Source: Solirubrum sp044628455
GTDB taxonomy: Bacteria; Bacteroidota; Bacteroidia; Cytophagales; Hymenobacteraceae
Length of the DNA: 64,000 nucleotides
Direction of reading: 5' to 3'
Assembly (NCBI RefSeq): GCF_044628455.1
Contig: NZ_JBIYZW010000001.1
Location: 1,550,001 to 1,614,000, forward strand
The notes below the pieces were generated by a model. The model ran no database searches. It had not been told where the DNA came from and saw only the letters and a list, made by a program, of their open reading frames with translations. The translations under genes were made by a program, and so were the position numbers. Shown here piece by piece: positions 1-8,633 of this stretch (the first letter of the stretch is position 1; each line of letters opens with the position of its first letter).

Positions 1-201
1 ACTGTGCTGGGCCAGGGCCTGGCATCGGTGCTCATGATTCTGGGCTACGCCATCATTGCCGTGCCCACGGGCATTGTCACGGCTCAGATGGCGGCCAGCC
101 GGAGCACACCCACCTACAAGCAGGTTATCTGCCACGTGTGCCAGGCCACCGACCACCGCCCCGATGCCGAATTCTGCTGGCGCTGCGGCGAGAAGCTCTG
201 A
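1..201 (+). CDS. C-terminal end of an ion-channel (voltage-gated K+ channel-like) protein, cut by window edge
   Basis: The reading frame is open from base 1, so the gene begins upstream of the window; the GTG at base 4 is not a credible start. The visible part begins with a hydrophobic helix carrying GYAIIAVPTGIVTA, which matches the last pore-lining helix (S6) and C-terminal gate of bacterial ion_trans/Kch-type channels. It is followed by a short cytoplasmic tail with two CxxC pairs (CHVC and CWRC), i.e. a zinc-ribbon-like knuckle. The selectivity filter and voltage sensor lie outside the window, so ion specificity cannot be judged. Confidence 0.7.
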   Translation, partial: TVLGQGLASVLMILGYAIIAVPTGIVTAQMAASRSTPTYKQVICHVCQATDHRPDAEFCWRCGEKL

Positions 202-229
202 GTCCTCAGTTTACCTGAAGCCGATCAGA

Positions 230-1408
230 CTAGAAGCTCAGCCCCAGGTCGAAGCGGGCCACGCGGCGGCGCGGAGCGGGGCTGATGTCGCCATCGACCA
301 GCCAGGAATAGCGGTACTCCAAACTCAGCAACGAGCGCCCAAACACGGCTACGGTGGCCCCGCCGCCGGCCGCGAAGCCCGAATTCTGGTCGCCCAAGTC
401 GTTGACGTCGACCACCTCCGCCGCCGGCCGGTCAGAGCGCTTGATTTCCTGGTAGGAGTTGTGCCGCAGATTACGCTCGTACACGAAGCCGCCGTTGACA
501 AACGGGGAAATCCGTCCGCGGTACAGAAACAGGTTGGCCAGCACGGCCGCCTGCAGCTGATTCGATTCGATATAGGTCACGCGGTCGACCGTGTAGGGTG
601 CCCCGCCGGTGTACACGTTGCGGCCGGTAAACCGCACCTTGGTTTGCAGGTAGTTAAGCTCGACCTGGGCACCAAAGGGCGAACGGTTGCTAACCCGCAC
701 GAATACCCCGGCGAAGGGCCGCATTTCGTTGGTTTGCGGCTCGTTGCCGTAGCTGGCCGGAAAATCTTTGTACGTGGCCGAAGCCAGGCCCACTTTCACG
801 CCCGGCCGGAAATACCAGCCCTGCGCGGGCTTTACGAGGCGGGTGCTGCTGCCGGGGTAGCGGCAGGGATTGTACTGCTGCAGCAGGCGGGTAACGGAAC
901 GATAGGCGTACGGGTAGTCGCGGTTGAACGTGGCCGAGCCCAGGTCGAGGGCCGCGCAGCCCTGCAGGGCGCGAATGTACTGCAGGCGGTAGGTTTTGGG
1001 GTCGAGTTCGAGCAGCCGGGCCGAGTCGGGCAGGGCCAGGTAGAAGCGCTTTTCGCCCGGTGCCTTCTCCCCCACGTACGCCTGCACCGGCCCTTCCACG
1101 ATGGGCGCCACCAAACCCGGCTGGCCAGTGGCTGGCAGCACCGCGCTGCGGTAGGAAAGCTGTTTGCCGGTTCCGAAGCCCCGGATATCGGCCGGCTGGT
1201 AGCGCGTGGTTTTCTGCCCGTTGGGCTGAAACCGGACGCCGTTGCGGTAGTTTTTGCTGATCAGCCCCTGGCGAATCTGCCCGCGAAGGGTGTCGCCGTT
1301 GGTCAGGATCAGAAAATCGTTGGGCCGGTGCTGGGCCGAAGCCGCGGGAGCCAACCAAAGCAGAACCGGCAGCAGCACGGCTGCCCGGGGGTGAATAAAG
1401 CTAAGCAT
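230..1408 (-). CDS. Predicted outer-membrane beta-barrel protein
   Basis: 392 aa. The first 25 residues form a signal peptide ending at ASAQ, so the product is exported. It continues with a short domain (DFLILTNGDTLRGQI) seen at the N terminus of many Bacteroidota surface proteins. From about residue 200 the chain alternates polar and aromatic residues in short strands and ends in RFDLGLSF, with a terminal aromatic residue typical of outer-membrane barrels. I recognise no enzyme motif. It converges with the ion-channel gene and is transcribed away from the MscS gene. Function unknown; a porin-like or structural role is an inference. Confidence 0.6.
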   Translation of the reverse strand: MLSFIHPRAAVLLPVLLWLAPAASAQHRPNDFLILTNGDTLRGQIRQGLISKNYRNGVRFQPNGQKTTRYQPADIRGFGTGKQLSYRSAVLPATGQPGLVAPIVEGPVQAYVGEKAPGEKRFYLALPDSARLLELDPKTYRLQYIRALQGCAALDLGSATFNRDYPYAYRSVTRLLQQYNPCRYPGSSTRLVKPAQGWYFRPGVKVGLASATYKDFPASYGNEPQTNEMRPFAGVFVRVSNRSPFGAQVELNYLQTKVRFTGRNVYTGGAPYTVDRVTYIESNQLQAAVLANLFLYRGRISPFVNGGFVYERNLRHNSYQEIKRSDRPAAEVVDVNDLGDQNSGFAAGGGATVAVFGRSLLSLEYRYSWLVDGDISPAPRRRVARFDLGLSF

Positions 1409-1682
1409 GATACAAATCAGCTAGGGGTTGAAGAAAAAAATACTGCCGTGCCGAGGCAGGGCTTCGCTTGAATTCAGTATCGGGTAAGGGCTCGGGCCGG
1501 GCTGGCCAGGCAGGTAATTGAGCCCGGCATGAACGTACAAATTATTATCAGAATAACCTCATGCGTCGGCGCAGGAATCTTGACCTGCCTGCCTCGCTTC
1601 CGTAACCGGCGCCGGGCTAACCTTTCGGCGGCCGGGGCGGTACACCGGCAGCGCGGCCGGGGTTAGGGGCCGGCTATTTACC

Positions 1683-2777
1683 ATGCGAGAAACTTTGACG
1701 CATTTCCTGGAGCATTTTCCCGACATCGTCACCACCTTGGGTATTCTGGTGGGAGGCCTGGTGCTGGGGCTGGGGCTGAAGCTGGTGGTGTTTGGCCTGC
1801 TGCGTGCCTACAACCGCCACGAGGGCCGGCCCCTGTTTCAGTCGGTAGAAAAGCACCTGAGCTACGCCAGCGCCTTCTTTTTTCCGGTGCTGGTCATGTC
1901 GCTGCTGCTGCCGCTGGTGCCGCTGCCGCCGCGCCCCTTCGAGGTGCTGCGCCGCCTGACGGAAACGGCCCTCATCATTAGCTTTGCCTGGGGGCTGGTG
2001 CGCACGGTGAGCGTGGCGCAGGATTTGGTGCGGCACCATTATCAGCTGGAGCAGCCCAACAACCTGCGGGTGCGCAAGCTGTTCACCCAGCTGCAGTTCG
2101 TGCAGAAGCTGGTGGTGTCGCTCATCGTGTTCGTGGCCGTGGGCCTGGTGCTGATGAGCTTCGAGACGGTGCGGCGCCTGGGCACGGGCCTGCTTACCTC
2201 GGCGGGCATTGCTAGTGTCATCGTGGGCTTTGCCGCGCAGCGCTCCATCAGCAACCTGCTGGCCGGCTTTCAGATTGCCTTCACCCAGCCCATTCGCATC
2301 GACGACGTGCTGGTGGTGGAGGGTGAGTGGGGCCGGGTCGAGGAAATCACGTTCACCTACGTGGTGCTGCGCATCTGGGACGAGCGTCGACTGGTACTGC
2401 CGCTCAACTATTTCATCGAAAAGCCCTTTCAGAACTGGACGCGCAGCAGCGCCCAGCTGCTGGGAGCCGTGCACCTGCACACCGACTACACCCTGCCGGT
2501 GCCGGCCGTGCGCGCCGAGCTGCAGCGCATTGCCGCCGCTCACCCCCTCTGGGACGGGCGTGTGTGCGTGCTGCACGTCACCGACTCGAAGGAGCGCACC
2601 TTGGAGCTGCGGGCTTTGGTCAGCGCCACCGATGCCGGCAACGCCTGGGAGCTGCGCTGCGCCGTGCGCGAGCAGCTTATCGGCTTCATTCAGCAGCACT
2701 ACCCCCACTGCCTGCCGCGCAACCGCACTGAAATGGTCGAGGGCGGCGGCCGCTTCGACCCAACGGCGGCCGGCTAA
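1683..2777 (+). CDS. MscS-family mechanosensitive ion channel
   Basis: 364 aa inner-membrane protein with about four membrane helices in the first 190 residues. The fourth, LLTSAGIASVIVGFAAQ near residue 170, is the glycine/alanine-rich pore helix of the MscS family. It is followed by the conserved soluble beta domain (QPIRIDDVLVVEGEWGRVEE, about 200-220) and the NYFIEKPFQNW segment. Members open under membrane tension and release solutes during osmotic down-shock. The start is the first ATG after a short leader. The gene stands alone and is followed by a strong hairpin terminator shared with the convergent cold-shock gene. Confidence 0.9.
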   Translation: MRETLTHFLEHFPDIVTTLGILVGGLVLGLGLKLVVFGLLRAYNRHEGRPLFQSVEKHLSYASAFFFPVLVMSLLLPLVPLPPRPFEVLRRLTETALIISFAWGLVRTVSVAQDLVRHHYQLEQPNNLRVRKLFTQLQFVQKLVVSLIVFVAVGLVLMSFETVRRLGTGLLTSAGIASVIVGFAAQRSISNLLAGFQIAFTQPIRIDDVLVVEGEWGRVEEITFTYVVLRIWDERRLVLPLNYFIEKPFQNWTRSSAQLLGAVHLHTDYTLPVPAVRAELQRIAAAHPLWDGRVCVLHVTDSKERTLELRALVSATDAGNAWELRCAVREQLIGFIQQHYPHCLPRNRTEMVEGGGRFDPTAAG

Positions 2778-2791
2778 GTCCGCCGGAAACG

Positions 2792-2826
2792 AAAAAAGCA
2801 GCCTGCCGGGTGGCAGACTGCTTTTT
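2792..2826. terminator. Bidirectional intrinsic terminator between mscS-like gene and cold-shock gene
   Basis: Inverted repeat AAAAAAGCAG-C-CTGCC, loop GGGT, GGCAG-A-CTGCTTTTT, with one mismatched pair. It has A-run and T-run flanks on both strands, so it can stop transcription from either of the two converging genes. Confidence 0.85.
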
Positions 2827-2849
2827 GATGCTTGCGAAGTTCGGGCGAA

Positions 2850-3041
2850 CTAGGCGCGGCGCACTTTAACGGCGCTCAGGCCTTTGCGGCCTTCCTCTAC
2901 TTCGAACTCCACCTTGTCGTTGTCGCGGATTTCGTCGATGAGGCCGGTTACGTGAACGAATACGTCCTGACCGGTGGCGCTGTTGTTGATGAAGCCAAAG
3001 CCTTTGGTTTCATTGAAGAATTTTACGGTTCCTGTCTGCAT
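2850..3041 (-). CDS. Cold-shock domain protein (CspA family)
   Basis: 63 aa, the normal size of a single-domain CspA protein. The RNA-binding motifs are visible: RNP1 KGFGFI (residues 13-18) and RNP2 VFVHV (27-31). These proteins bind single-stranded RNA and DNA in the cytoplasm and prevent secondary structure at low temperature or during growth transitions. I chose the internal ATG at 3041 because MQTGTVKFFNETKGFGFI is the canonical N terminus; upstream codons in the same frame are leader sequence. About 290 bases separate it from the next gene, consistent with the long 5' leaders of csp mRNAs. Confidence 0.93.
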   Translation of the reverse strand: MQTGTVKFFNETKGFGFINNSATGQDVFVHVTGLIDEIRDNDKVEFEVEEGRKGLSAVKVRRA

Positions 3042-3290
3042 GATTGCTAGGAAAAAGAGTGAAAACGAAGCAACTGACAGCGGAACTCTACTATAATCCA
3101 ACGCGTGAATCGGTAGTAGTGACACGAGGCAACTTGCCTTAAAACGATGTAAACGTACGCCTTTTTTTCTGGGCAAGCCCGGGGGGCTGATTTGAAAGAC
3201 CAAACATCCGAATACGTGGGGCTAACGGGCCGCCTCGGGGTTAAGTTCAACCGGCTCATTTTTACGGTCAATTTCCTTTGTGGCTGATGC
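3042..3290 (-). promoter_or_regulatory. Long leader/promoter region of the cold-shock gene
   Basis: A gene-free stretch between the csp start and the PAP2 stop codon. It is less GC-rich than its surroundings and contains A/T runs. csp genes commonly have long structured leaders that act as RNA thermometers. I could not assign a specific promoter or fold here, so this is a positional inference. Confidence 0.3.
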
Positions 3291-3334
3291 TTACCCTGCT
3301 CAAATACTCAGCGGGTTGTCAAGCCGGCGCCCGG

Positions 3335-4174
3335 CTACAACTGCTTGGTAATCAGCAAACCACCGTAGGAATAGCCATTGGCGTTCAGGCCCTGAATGGG
3401 GGTAAACGACAGCCCGCTGCCCCCGCTGGCTTTGTGCAGCTGGGGTACGACCACGCCCACCGTAGCCCCCAGGGCGTAGCCCAGTAAATTGTCGGAGAGA
3501 AAATGTTTGCCGGCGGCAATGCGGGAGTAGCCCACGGCGGCGGGCACCAGCGCGGCTGCGCCCCACACGTAGGGCCGGGCGGGCGAGTCGGGGTGGAAAT
3601 CGTGGAAGACCTTGGCGGCAAAAAACGTGGCGGTGGCGGTGTGCGCCGTGTGCCCGGCAAAAAACGAGTTGGTGGCAATCTTGCTGCGGCGCTTGTTTTC
3701 GGGGCCCTCGGTGCCGTACACGAAGGGCCGGTAGCGCGTGACCGAGCCCACGGTGAGGGTGAAGGCGGCGTCGGTGGCCAGCATGGTTTGCAGGTACAGG
3801 CCCATCACCTGCCCGTAGCGGCCCCGCACCTCGGGGTTTAGGGCCAGCACGCCCGGCACGGCGGCAATCGAGCCGTAGCAGAGGATGTCGCCGGCCAGCT
3901 GGGCCCGGTCGCTGTAGTTGCCGGCGGCAAACCGGTCGAACTTGGGCACGTCGTTTTTATTCAGGGCGGCCAGCTGGGTTTCGGTCAGGCCGCTTTTCTG
4001 CTGCACCAGGTACAGCCCCAGCCCGCTGAGTACGCCCAGGCCCGCCGTTACGGGGGCATCGACGGCGAAGCGGGTGCGGTAGGGCGAAGGGGCCTGCTGG
4101 GCCCGCGCCGGGGTGGTGGGCGCCGCGCTCAGCAGCAGCGCGCCGCCCACCAGAAGAGTATGAAAAGGCTTCAT
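3335..4174 (-). CDS. PAP2-superfamily phosphatase (exported)
   Basis: 279 aa from the chosen ATG; the longer frame would need a TTG start at 4189. The first 26 residues form a signal peptide (ending PARAQ). The three type-2 phosphatidic acid phosphatase signatures are recognisable: VTRYRPFVYG (motif 1), SFFAGHTAHT (motif 2, with AGH replacing the usual SGH) and YSRIAAGKHFLSD (motif 3, catalytic His with Arg). Such enzymes dephosphorylate lipid phosphates or undecaprenyl pyrophosphate at the periplasmic side of a membrane. The substrate is unknown. Its upstream neighbour on the same strand is the BLUF gene, about 100 bases away. Confidence 0.85.
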   Translation of the reverse strand: MKPFHTLLVGGALLLSAAPTTPARAQQAPSPYRTRFAVDAPVTAGLGVLSGLGLYLVQQKSGLTETQLAALNKNDVPKFDRFAAGNYSDRAQLAGDILCYGSIAAVPGVLALNPEVRGRYGQVMGLYLQTMLATDAAFTLTVGSVTRYRPFVYGTEGPENKRRSKIATNSFFAGHTAHTATATFFAAKVFHDFHPDSPARPYVWGAAALVPAAVGYSRIAAGKHFLSDNLLGYALGATVGVVVPQLHKASGGSGLSFTPIQGLNANGYSYGGLLITKQL

Positions 4175-4272
4175 CGGGAAGGAGGTCAAGAATGCGGCTC
4201 AAACGCGGAACTGTTGAGCTTGGTTGGCCTGCGTTGCTTTCGGGCCGGCTTCCCCTCTGCTGCTGAGCTGGT

Positions 4273-4701
4273 TTACCCGTTCAGGCGGTCCACTTCCACG
4301 AAGGAGCGCAGCAAGTCCAGCAGCCCCTCGTCGAGCGCGGGCAGGTGGGCGTCCAGAAAGTCGGAGCGGTAGGGATTCACGTAGCCGGCCAGGCGGGCGT
4401 AGTTCTCGCCCGAGAGCGGCTGGAAGCCCATCGACCAGTCGGCGAACAGGCGCCGGGGAATGGGGCCGTCGGCCAGGGTCATCACCCGGGTATGGCGGTG
4501 GTCGGCGCGGATGCGGCCGTAAATCAGCTGCACGGCCGCTTCCTCGCCCTCCAGCACCTGCACGAAGCTGTCGTGACCGTAGAGCAGCAGGCCGGTGATG
4601 CCCAGGCGGTAGTTGTTGGCCCGCGCCTGCTCGAGCAGAAACGTCAGGTCAGCGGGCGTGGGCAGCCCCACGGCGGTGCTTTGGTACACGATGTGGTGCA
4701 T
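4273..4701 (-). CDS. BLUF-domain blue-light sensor (short, stand-alone)
   Basis: 142 aa; the ATG at 4701 gives the typical BLUF N terminus MHHIVYQSTA. BLUF domains bind FAD and sense blue light through hydrogen-bond rearrangement. The key residues are visible: Tyr6, Asn30 in NNYRLGITGLLLY, Gln48 in FVQVLEG, and Trp89/Met91 in DWSMGF. There is no EAL, GGDEF or cyclase output domain, only about 45 extra C-terminal residues, so signalling would go through a partner protein, as in PixD-type proteins. It lies between a PAP2 phosphatase and a secreted propeller protein, neither an obvious light-signalling partner. Confidence 0.92.
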   Translation of the reverse strand: MHHIVYQSTAVGLPTPADLTFLLEQARANNYRLGITGLLLYGHDSFVQVLEGEEAAVQLIYGRIRADHRHTRVMTLADGPIPRRLFADWSMGFQPLSGENYARLAGYVNPYRSDFLDAHLPALDEGLLDLLRSFVEVDRLNG

Positions 4702-4820
4702 AACGGCCGAAGTAGATGAGAGCCGGGAATAAGCGTAGCTGGGGTAAGATAGCCCGCCCGCCCCGGTCGCGCAAGTTCGGCGGGTGCCGAATCGGCGGAG
4801 CTGAGCCAGGTAGATAAACG

Positions 4821-4857
4821 CCGACGGGCACCCCGGCTGAGCCGGGGTGCCCGTCGG
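4821..4857 (-). terminator. Perfect 17-bp hairpin downstream of the propeller gene
   Basis: CCGACGGGCACCCCGGC, loop TGA, and its exact reverse complement. It sits 20 bases past the stop codon of the gene ending at 4877. There is no strong T-run after it on the minus strand, so it is either a terminator or a 3'-end stabilising hairpin. Confidence 0.6.
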
Positions 4858-4876
4858 GCCGGCTGCGGGGCGGCAC

Positions 4877-7324
4877 TTAAATCTTGTAGGCCCGCACCGA
4901 GTCCACGTCGAAGAAGTACACCACGCTCTCAATCGGGTCGAACACGTAGTCGGGCGTGCGGTTTTCGACCTCGGCCTGGCCTTCGATTTTGCCGGTGGCC
5001 TTGTTCACCTTCACCACTTTAAAGCGCCCGGGCTGCTCCTTGTCGGCCTTGGTGAGAATGAGGTGGTACTGCTGCGCGGTGGCCTTGCCGGCCGCCGGGC
5101 CCACCTCGGGGCCGCCCACCTCGAAGCTGCGCTGCACCGCCGACCAGGTTTGCCGGGCGGGCCGGCGGGCCGGCGCCTTATCGGCCGAAGCCGCGGGCAC
5201 GTCGGGGGTGGCCGCGCCGGTGTTGCCCACGATGGCGCCTACCTTAAGCGTGGGCGGAGCAAAGTACTGGTTGTAGACCACCTTGCCGTTCAAATCGATT
5301 TTGGCCATCGACTGGGCGCCGAGCACGGCAATGCCGTCGTCGTGCACTTCTAGCTCCACCACCTCGTCGTCGAGCAGCTTGATGGGCAGCTTGTTCTTTA
5401 GGTAGAGCTTTTCCTCGCCCTTCATCATGTTCACCCGGCCCACGTAGCCCTTGGCGTAGAAGTACACCTCGTCGCCCACCTTCAGGCGCGACTTGCCTGC
5501 CGGGTCGTAGTACTTGGTGCGGCCGGTCGAGGCGAAGGTCTGGGCGTTGAAGAAGTCGACCACCGAGGCGTTGAGCATGCCCACGCCCGCGGCGGTGGTG
5601 AACAGCAGGCCGCAGTCGCCGCTGCTGGCCTTCAGGCTGCGCTCGGCTTTCACTTTCAGGGTGCTCAGCTCCAGCTGCTTCACGGCCGAGGCGTCGCTGA
5701 CCAGAAACAGGCTGTTGCCCACCACTTCCATGGCGCCCGCGTTTTCGATTTCCAGCACCGTCGACTTCACTTCCTGGCAGGTGTTCTTGTTGTACACGCT
5801 CAGGGCCAGCTCCTTGTCCTTGCGCTGCGACTTGCCGATGACCAGCTGATCCTTGCCGGCGTTGCGGTACATCACCACGGGGCTGAGCAGCTCCCGCTCG
5901 CCGGTAATCTGCCCGGTTTTCAGGTTCACGCTGGTCAGGTAACCGTCCTTGAGCACGCACACCTGCCCGGACAGGCCGGCTTCGAACACCTCGAAGCTGG
6001 GCTCGGTGGGCGGCAGCAGCTCGCTCACCTTGTAGGAGCGTTTCAGGGCCACGTTGTGCAGCAGCTGGCCCGTGGCCGCGTCGAGCACCGACACGCCGAA
6101 GCCCGAAACGATGGCCAGCCGGTGGTCGGCCAGGGGCAGCACCTTCAGGGCGGCGGCGCGGCCGTCGGCAATGCGCACCTCGGCCACGCGGGCGCCGTTG
6201 TGCCGGTTGAGCACCAGGGCGCGGGTGCCCGCGTCGGCAGCCTCCCACACCACTACGTTGGCAGCGGCCACCACGCGGGTATCGACCGCCGTGCCGGCCT
6301 GGGGCTTGTACACGACCTGCCCGGTGAGGGCGTTCAGAATAACCGACTGTGGGCCCTCGGCGGGCGCGGCCTGCACCTGCAGCAGCGGACTGGTGCCGAG
6401 CAGGTTGGCGGTTTTGGTTTTCTCCACCTTGGTCATCCACAGCTGCTTGCCCGAGCTTTTGTCGAGGCACATCACGAAGTCGGCCTTGAGGATGAGCAGG
6501 TTGCCGTCGGGGCTCACGTACTTCTGCGGGGCGGGGCCGTTGCCCAGGCGCGTCCACACTTCCTGGCCCGGGGCGGTGTCGACGGCCGCGGCGCGCGTCC
6601 ACTTGAAAGGCTTGGCCGGCGCTGCGGCTGCTGCGGGGGCGGGCGCCACCGGAGCCGGGGCTACCGGCTCGGCCGCGGCTACTGCTGGCGCGGGTTCGGC
6701 CGGCGCGGCGTCGGGCGTGGCCACTGCGGCCGGGCCAGCCGCCGGCGCGGCAGTAGTTTCGGCGGCCACCACCGGTTGGCTTTCCGCCACCGGGGCTGGC
6801 AGCGAAGCAGTAGCGGCACTACTCGCATCGGGAGCTGCGGCCGCGGCCACGACCGGCGCAGCCGCTACCGGCTCGGCCGCCGGGGCCACTGACTCAGCTG
6901 CCGGAGCAGCCGCTGCGGGCGCGGCGGCTACGGCCGGCGGCGCGGCCGCCGGGGCCGGGCTTGCCACTGCCGGAACCGCCGGAGCAGCAGTAGCCGCGGC
7001 CGCGGCGGTTTCGGCCACGTTGAATTTCTCGCGGCGGCCCTTTTCGTAGATGATCATCCACACCTCGGCCTTGCGCACGTTGTAGATGGGCCCGTCCTGA
7101 AAGTCGAAGAGGCGGTACTTGATGTGCTCGTCGGTAATCTCGACCACCTTGGTGCTCAGCTCCGACTTGTCGTTTTTGATGATGATGTCCTGGGCCTGAG
7201 CCTGGCCGGCAGCAGCCAGGCCCAGGCTCAGCGTGGCGGCGCGCAGCAAACGGGCCGGCCGAAAGCGGGCGGCCGCGGCGGCATCTGACAAGCCGGAAGA
7301 GTGGGAAGTGTAACGGTGCAGCAT
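4877..7324 (-). CDS. Large secreted PQQ-like beta-propeller protein with Ala/Pro-rich linker
   Basis: 815 aa. A signal peptide ends at AQAQ near residue 45. It is followed by a small domain (DIIIKNDKSELSTKVVEI to WMIIYEKGRREKF) found at the N terminus of several Bacteroidota proteins. Next comes a low-complexity linker of roughly 135 residues, almost entirely Ala, Pro, Val and Glu. The remainder, from about residue 245, has WTRLGNG, DGNLLILKADFVMCLDKSSGKQLW and other repeats typical of PQQ-like/WD-type beta propellers. I see no PQQ dehydrogenase catalytic residues, so a binding or scaffold role is more likely than oxidation. It appears monocistronic. Confidence 0.65.
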   Translation of the reverse strand: MLHRYTSHSSGLSDAAAAARFRPARLLRAATLSLGLAAAGQAQAQDIIIKNDKSELSTKVVEITDEHIKYRLFDFQDGPIYNVRKAEVWMIIYEKGRREKFNVAETAAAAATAAPAVPAVASPAPAAAPPAVAAAPAAAAPAAESVAPAAEPVAAAPVVAAAAAPDASSAATASLPAPVAESQPVVAAETTAAPAAGPAAVATPDAAPAEPAPAVAAAEPVAPAPVAPAPAAAAAPAKPFKWTRAAAVDTAPGQEVWTRLGNGPAPQKYVSPDGNLLILKADFVMCLDKSSGKQLWMTKVEKTKTANLLGTSPLLQVQAAPAEGPQSVILNALTGQVVYKPQAGTAVDTRVVAAANVVVWEAADAGTRALVLNRHNGARVAEVRIADGRAAALKVLPLADHRLAIVSGFGVSVLDAATGQLLHNVALKRSYKVSELLPPTEPSFEVFEAGLSGQVCVLKDGYLTSVNLKTGQITGERELLSPVVMYRNAGKDQLVIGKSQRKDKELALSVYNKNTCQEVKSTVLEIENAGAMEVVGNSLFLVSDASAVKQLELSTLKVKAERSLKASSGDCGLLFTTAAGVGMLNASVVDFFNAQTFASTGRTKYYDPAGKSRLKVGDEVYFYAKGYVGRVNMMKGEEKLYLKNKLPIKLLDDEVVELEVHDDGIAVLGAQSMAKIDLNGKVVYNQYFAPPTLKVGAIVGNTGAATPDVPAASADKAPARRPARQTWSAVQRSFEVGGPEVGPAAGKATAQQYHLILTKADKEQPGRFKVVKVNKATGKIEGQAEVENRTPDYVFDPIESVVYFFDVDSVRAYKI

Positions 7325-7405
7325 AGGCTACGGCGGTGTGCGTGCGAGGGCGGGAAGCAGGTAATCAATCAGACGCTGAATGTAAGTATTTCTACAAGGA
7401 CGCGT

Positions 7406-7422
7406 CTTTGCATAATACAAAG
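7406..7422. promoter_or_regulatory. CTTTG-N7-CAAAG inverted repeat in the divergent promoter region
   Basis: CTTTGCATAATACAAAG lies in an AT-rich patch (about 7383-7437) between the propeller gene (minus) and the NmrA gene (plus). The remaining 297 bases of this interval are GC-rich with no gene that I can support. The repeat resembles an operator overlapping a promoter. It shares the CTTTG/CAAAG half-site style with the palindrome at 13718, with a different spacing. The regulator is unknown. Confidence 0.3.
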
Positions 7423-7621
7423 TAAGGTAAAATAAAGGCTCTGCGCAAGCCTCACCCCGGCCGCCGCGGCCGGCAGGTTTCAACCGCCCAGAAGGCTTTC
7501 CGACCCGCAACCCGCCCTGGCACCGAAGCGGGCCACAACCTTCGGGCGGGCGCAGTGGTAGTAGCTGGACTTTGGCCGCCCGACCCAACGATGGCCTTCT
7601 TCCCACCTCCAATCCCGTTGC

Positions 7622-8578
7622 ATGAACCTTGCTTCTACTGCCGGCCTGGCTGAAGATAAAACTGCCCCTGCTTTTTCACCGACTACCGTAGTGCTGGCCG
7701 GTGCTACCGGCGCGCTGGGCCGGCGCATCGCGCAGCACCTGCGGCAGCGCGGCGCCACCGTGCGGGCCCTGGTACGCCCGGGCAGCAGCCAGCATCCCGC
7801 AGCCACGGAGTTGCGGGCCCTGGGCGTCGAGTTGGTGGAAGTGAGCTACGCCAGCGTGGCCGAAATGGCCCGGGCCTGTGCGGGCGCCGGCTGCGTGGTG
7901 TCGGCGCTGTCGGGGCTGCGCGAGGTGATAGTGGAAGCCCAGCGCCGCCTGCTGCTGGCGGCCGTGGCGGCCGGGGTGCCACGCTTCATTCCGTCCGACT
8001 ACTGCATCGACTACACCAAGCTGCCGAAGGGCACAAACCGCAACCTGGATTTGCGCCGAGAGTTTCAGAAACGGCTCGACCAAGCGCCCATTCGGGCTAC
8101 TTCCATCCTCAATGGCATGTTTACCGACCTGCTCACGGGGCAGGCACCGGTGGTCTTGTTCGGCCCGCGGCGGGTGCTGTACTGGGGAGACGCCGACCAG
8201 CCGCTGGACTTCACCACCATGGACGATACGGCCAACTTCACCGCTGCCGCGGCCCTCGACCCCACTACGCCCCGCTTTCTGCGGGTGGCCGGCGAGGTCG
8301 TCAGCGTCCGGGGGCTGCGGGAGGCAGCGGAGGCGGCTACGGGCCAGGAGTTCAAGCTTCTGCGCCCCGGCGGCCTGGCCGCGTTCGGTCTGCTCATCCG
8401 GCTAACCAAGGCACTGACGCCGCCCAGCAACGAGGTATTTCCGGCCTGGCAGGGCATGCAGTACCTGCATAATATGTTCACCGGCCGCCCCAAGCTCTAC
8501 CCGCTCGACAACGCCCGCTACCCCGACATTCGCTGGACGCCGGTGCGCGAGGTGCTGGCCGCGGGCAAGCCCGACTAA
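7622..8578 (+). CDS. NmrA-family NAD(P)-binding oxidoreductase (isoflavone reductase-like)
   Basis: 318 aa cytoplasmic protein. The Rossmann motif GATGALGRRIAQHL (about residues 28-41) is the NmrA/isoflavone-reductase type nucleotide-binding loop. It is followed by RALVRPGSS, which in this family contacts the 2'-phosphate of NADPH, and by FIPSDYCIDY, the equivalent of the F-[IL]-P-S-[DE]-[FY] signature. Members reduce small aromatic or quinone-like molecules or act as redox-sensing regulators. The substrate cannot be predicted. The gene stands alone and converges with the GH44 gene. Confidence 0.82.
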   Translation: MNLASTAGLAEDKTAPAFSPTTVVLAGATGALGRRIAQHLRQRGATVRALVRPGSSQHPAATELRALGVELVEVSYASVAEMARACAGAGCVVSALSGLREVIVEAQRRLLLAAVAAGVPRFIPSDYCIDYTKLPKGTNRNLDLRREFQKRLDQAPIRATSILNGMFTDLLTGQAPVVLFGPRRVLYWGDADQPLDFTTMDDTANFTAAAALDPTTPRFLRVAGEVVSVRGLREAAEAATGQEFKLLRPGGLAAFGLLIRLTKALTPPSNEVFPAWQGMQYLHNMFTGRPKLYPLDNARYPDIRWTPVREVLAAGKPD

Positions 8579-8633
8579 GCTAGCGCGTCGCTTCGAGGCA
8601 AGCCACCAAAGGTCCGATCAGCCCTGCCCGGGT

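Noticed and set aside
56..1471. Very long plus-strand frame opposite the outer-membrane protein gene
   Set aside because: It mirrors the real gene at 230-1408, which has a signal peptide and barrel pattern; the opposite frame is Gly/Ala/Arg-rich without motifs, as expected of GC-rich antisense frames.
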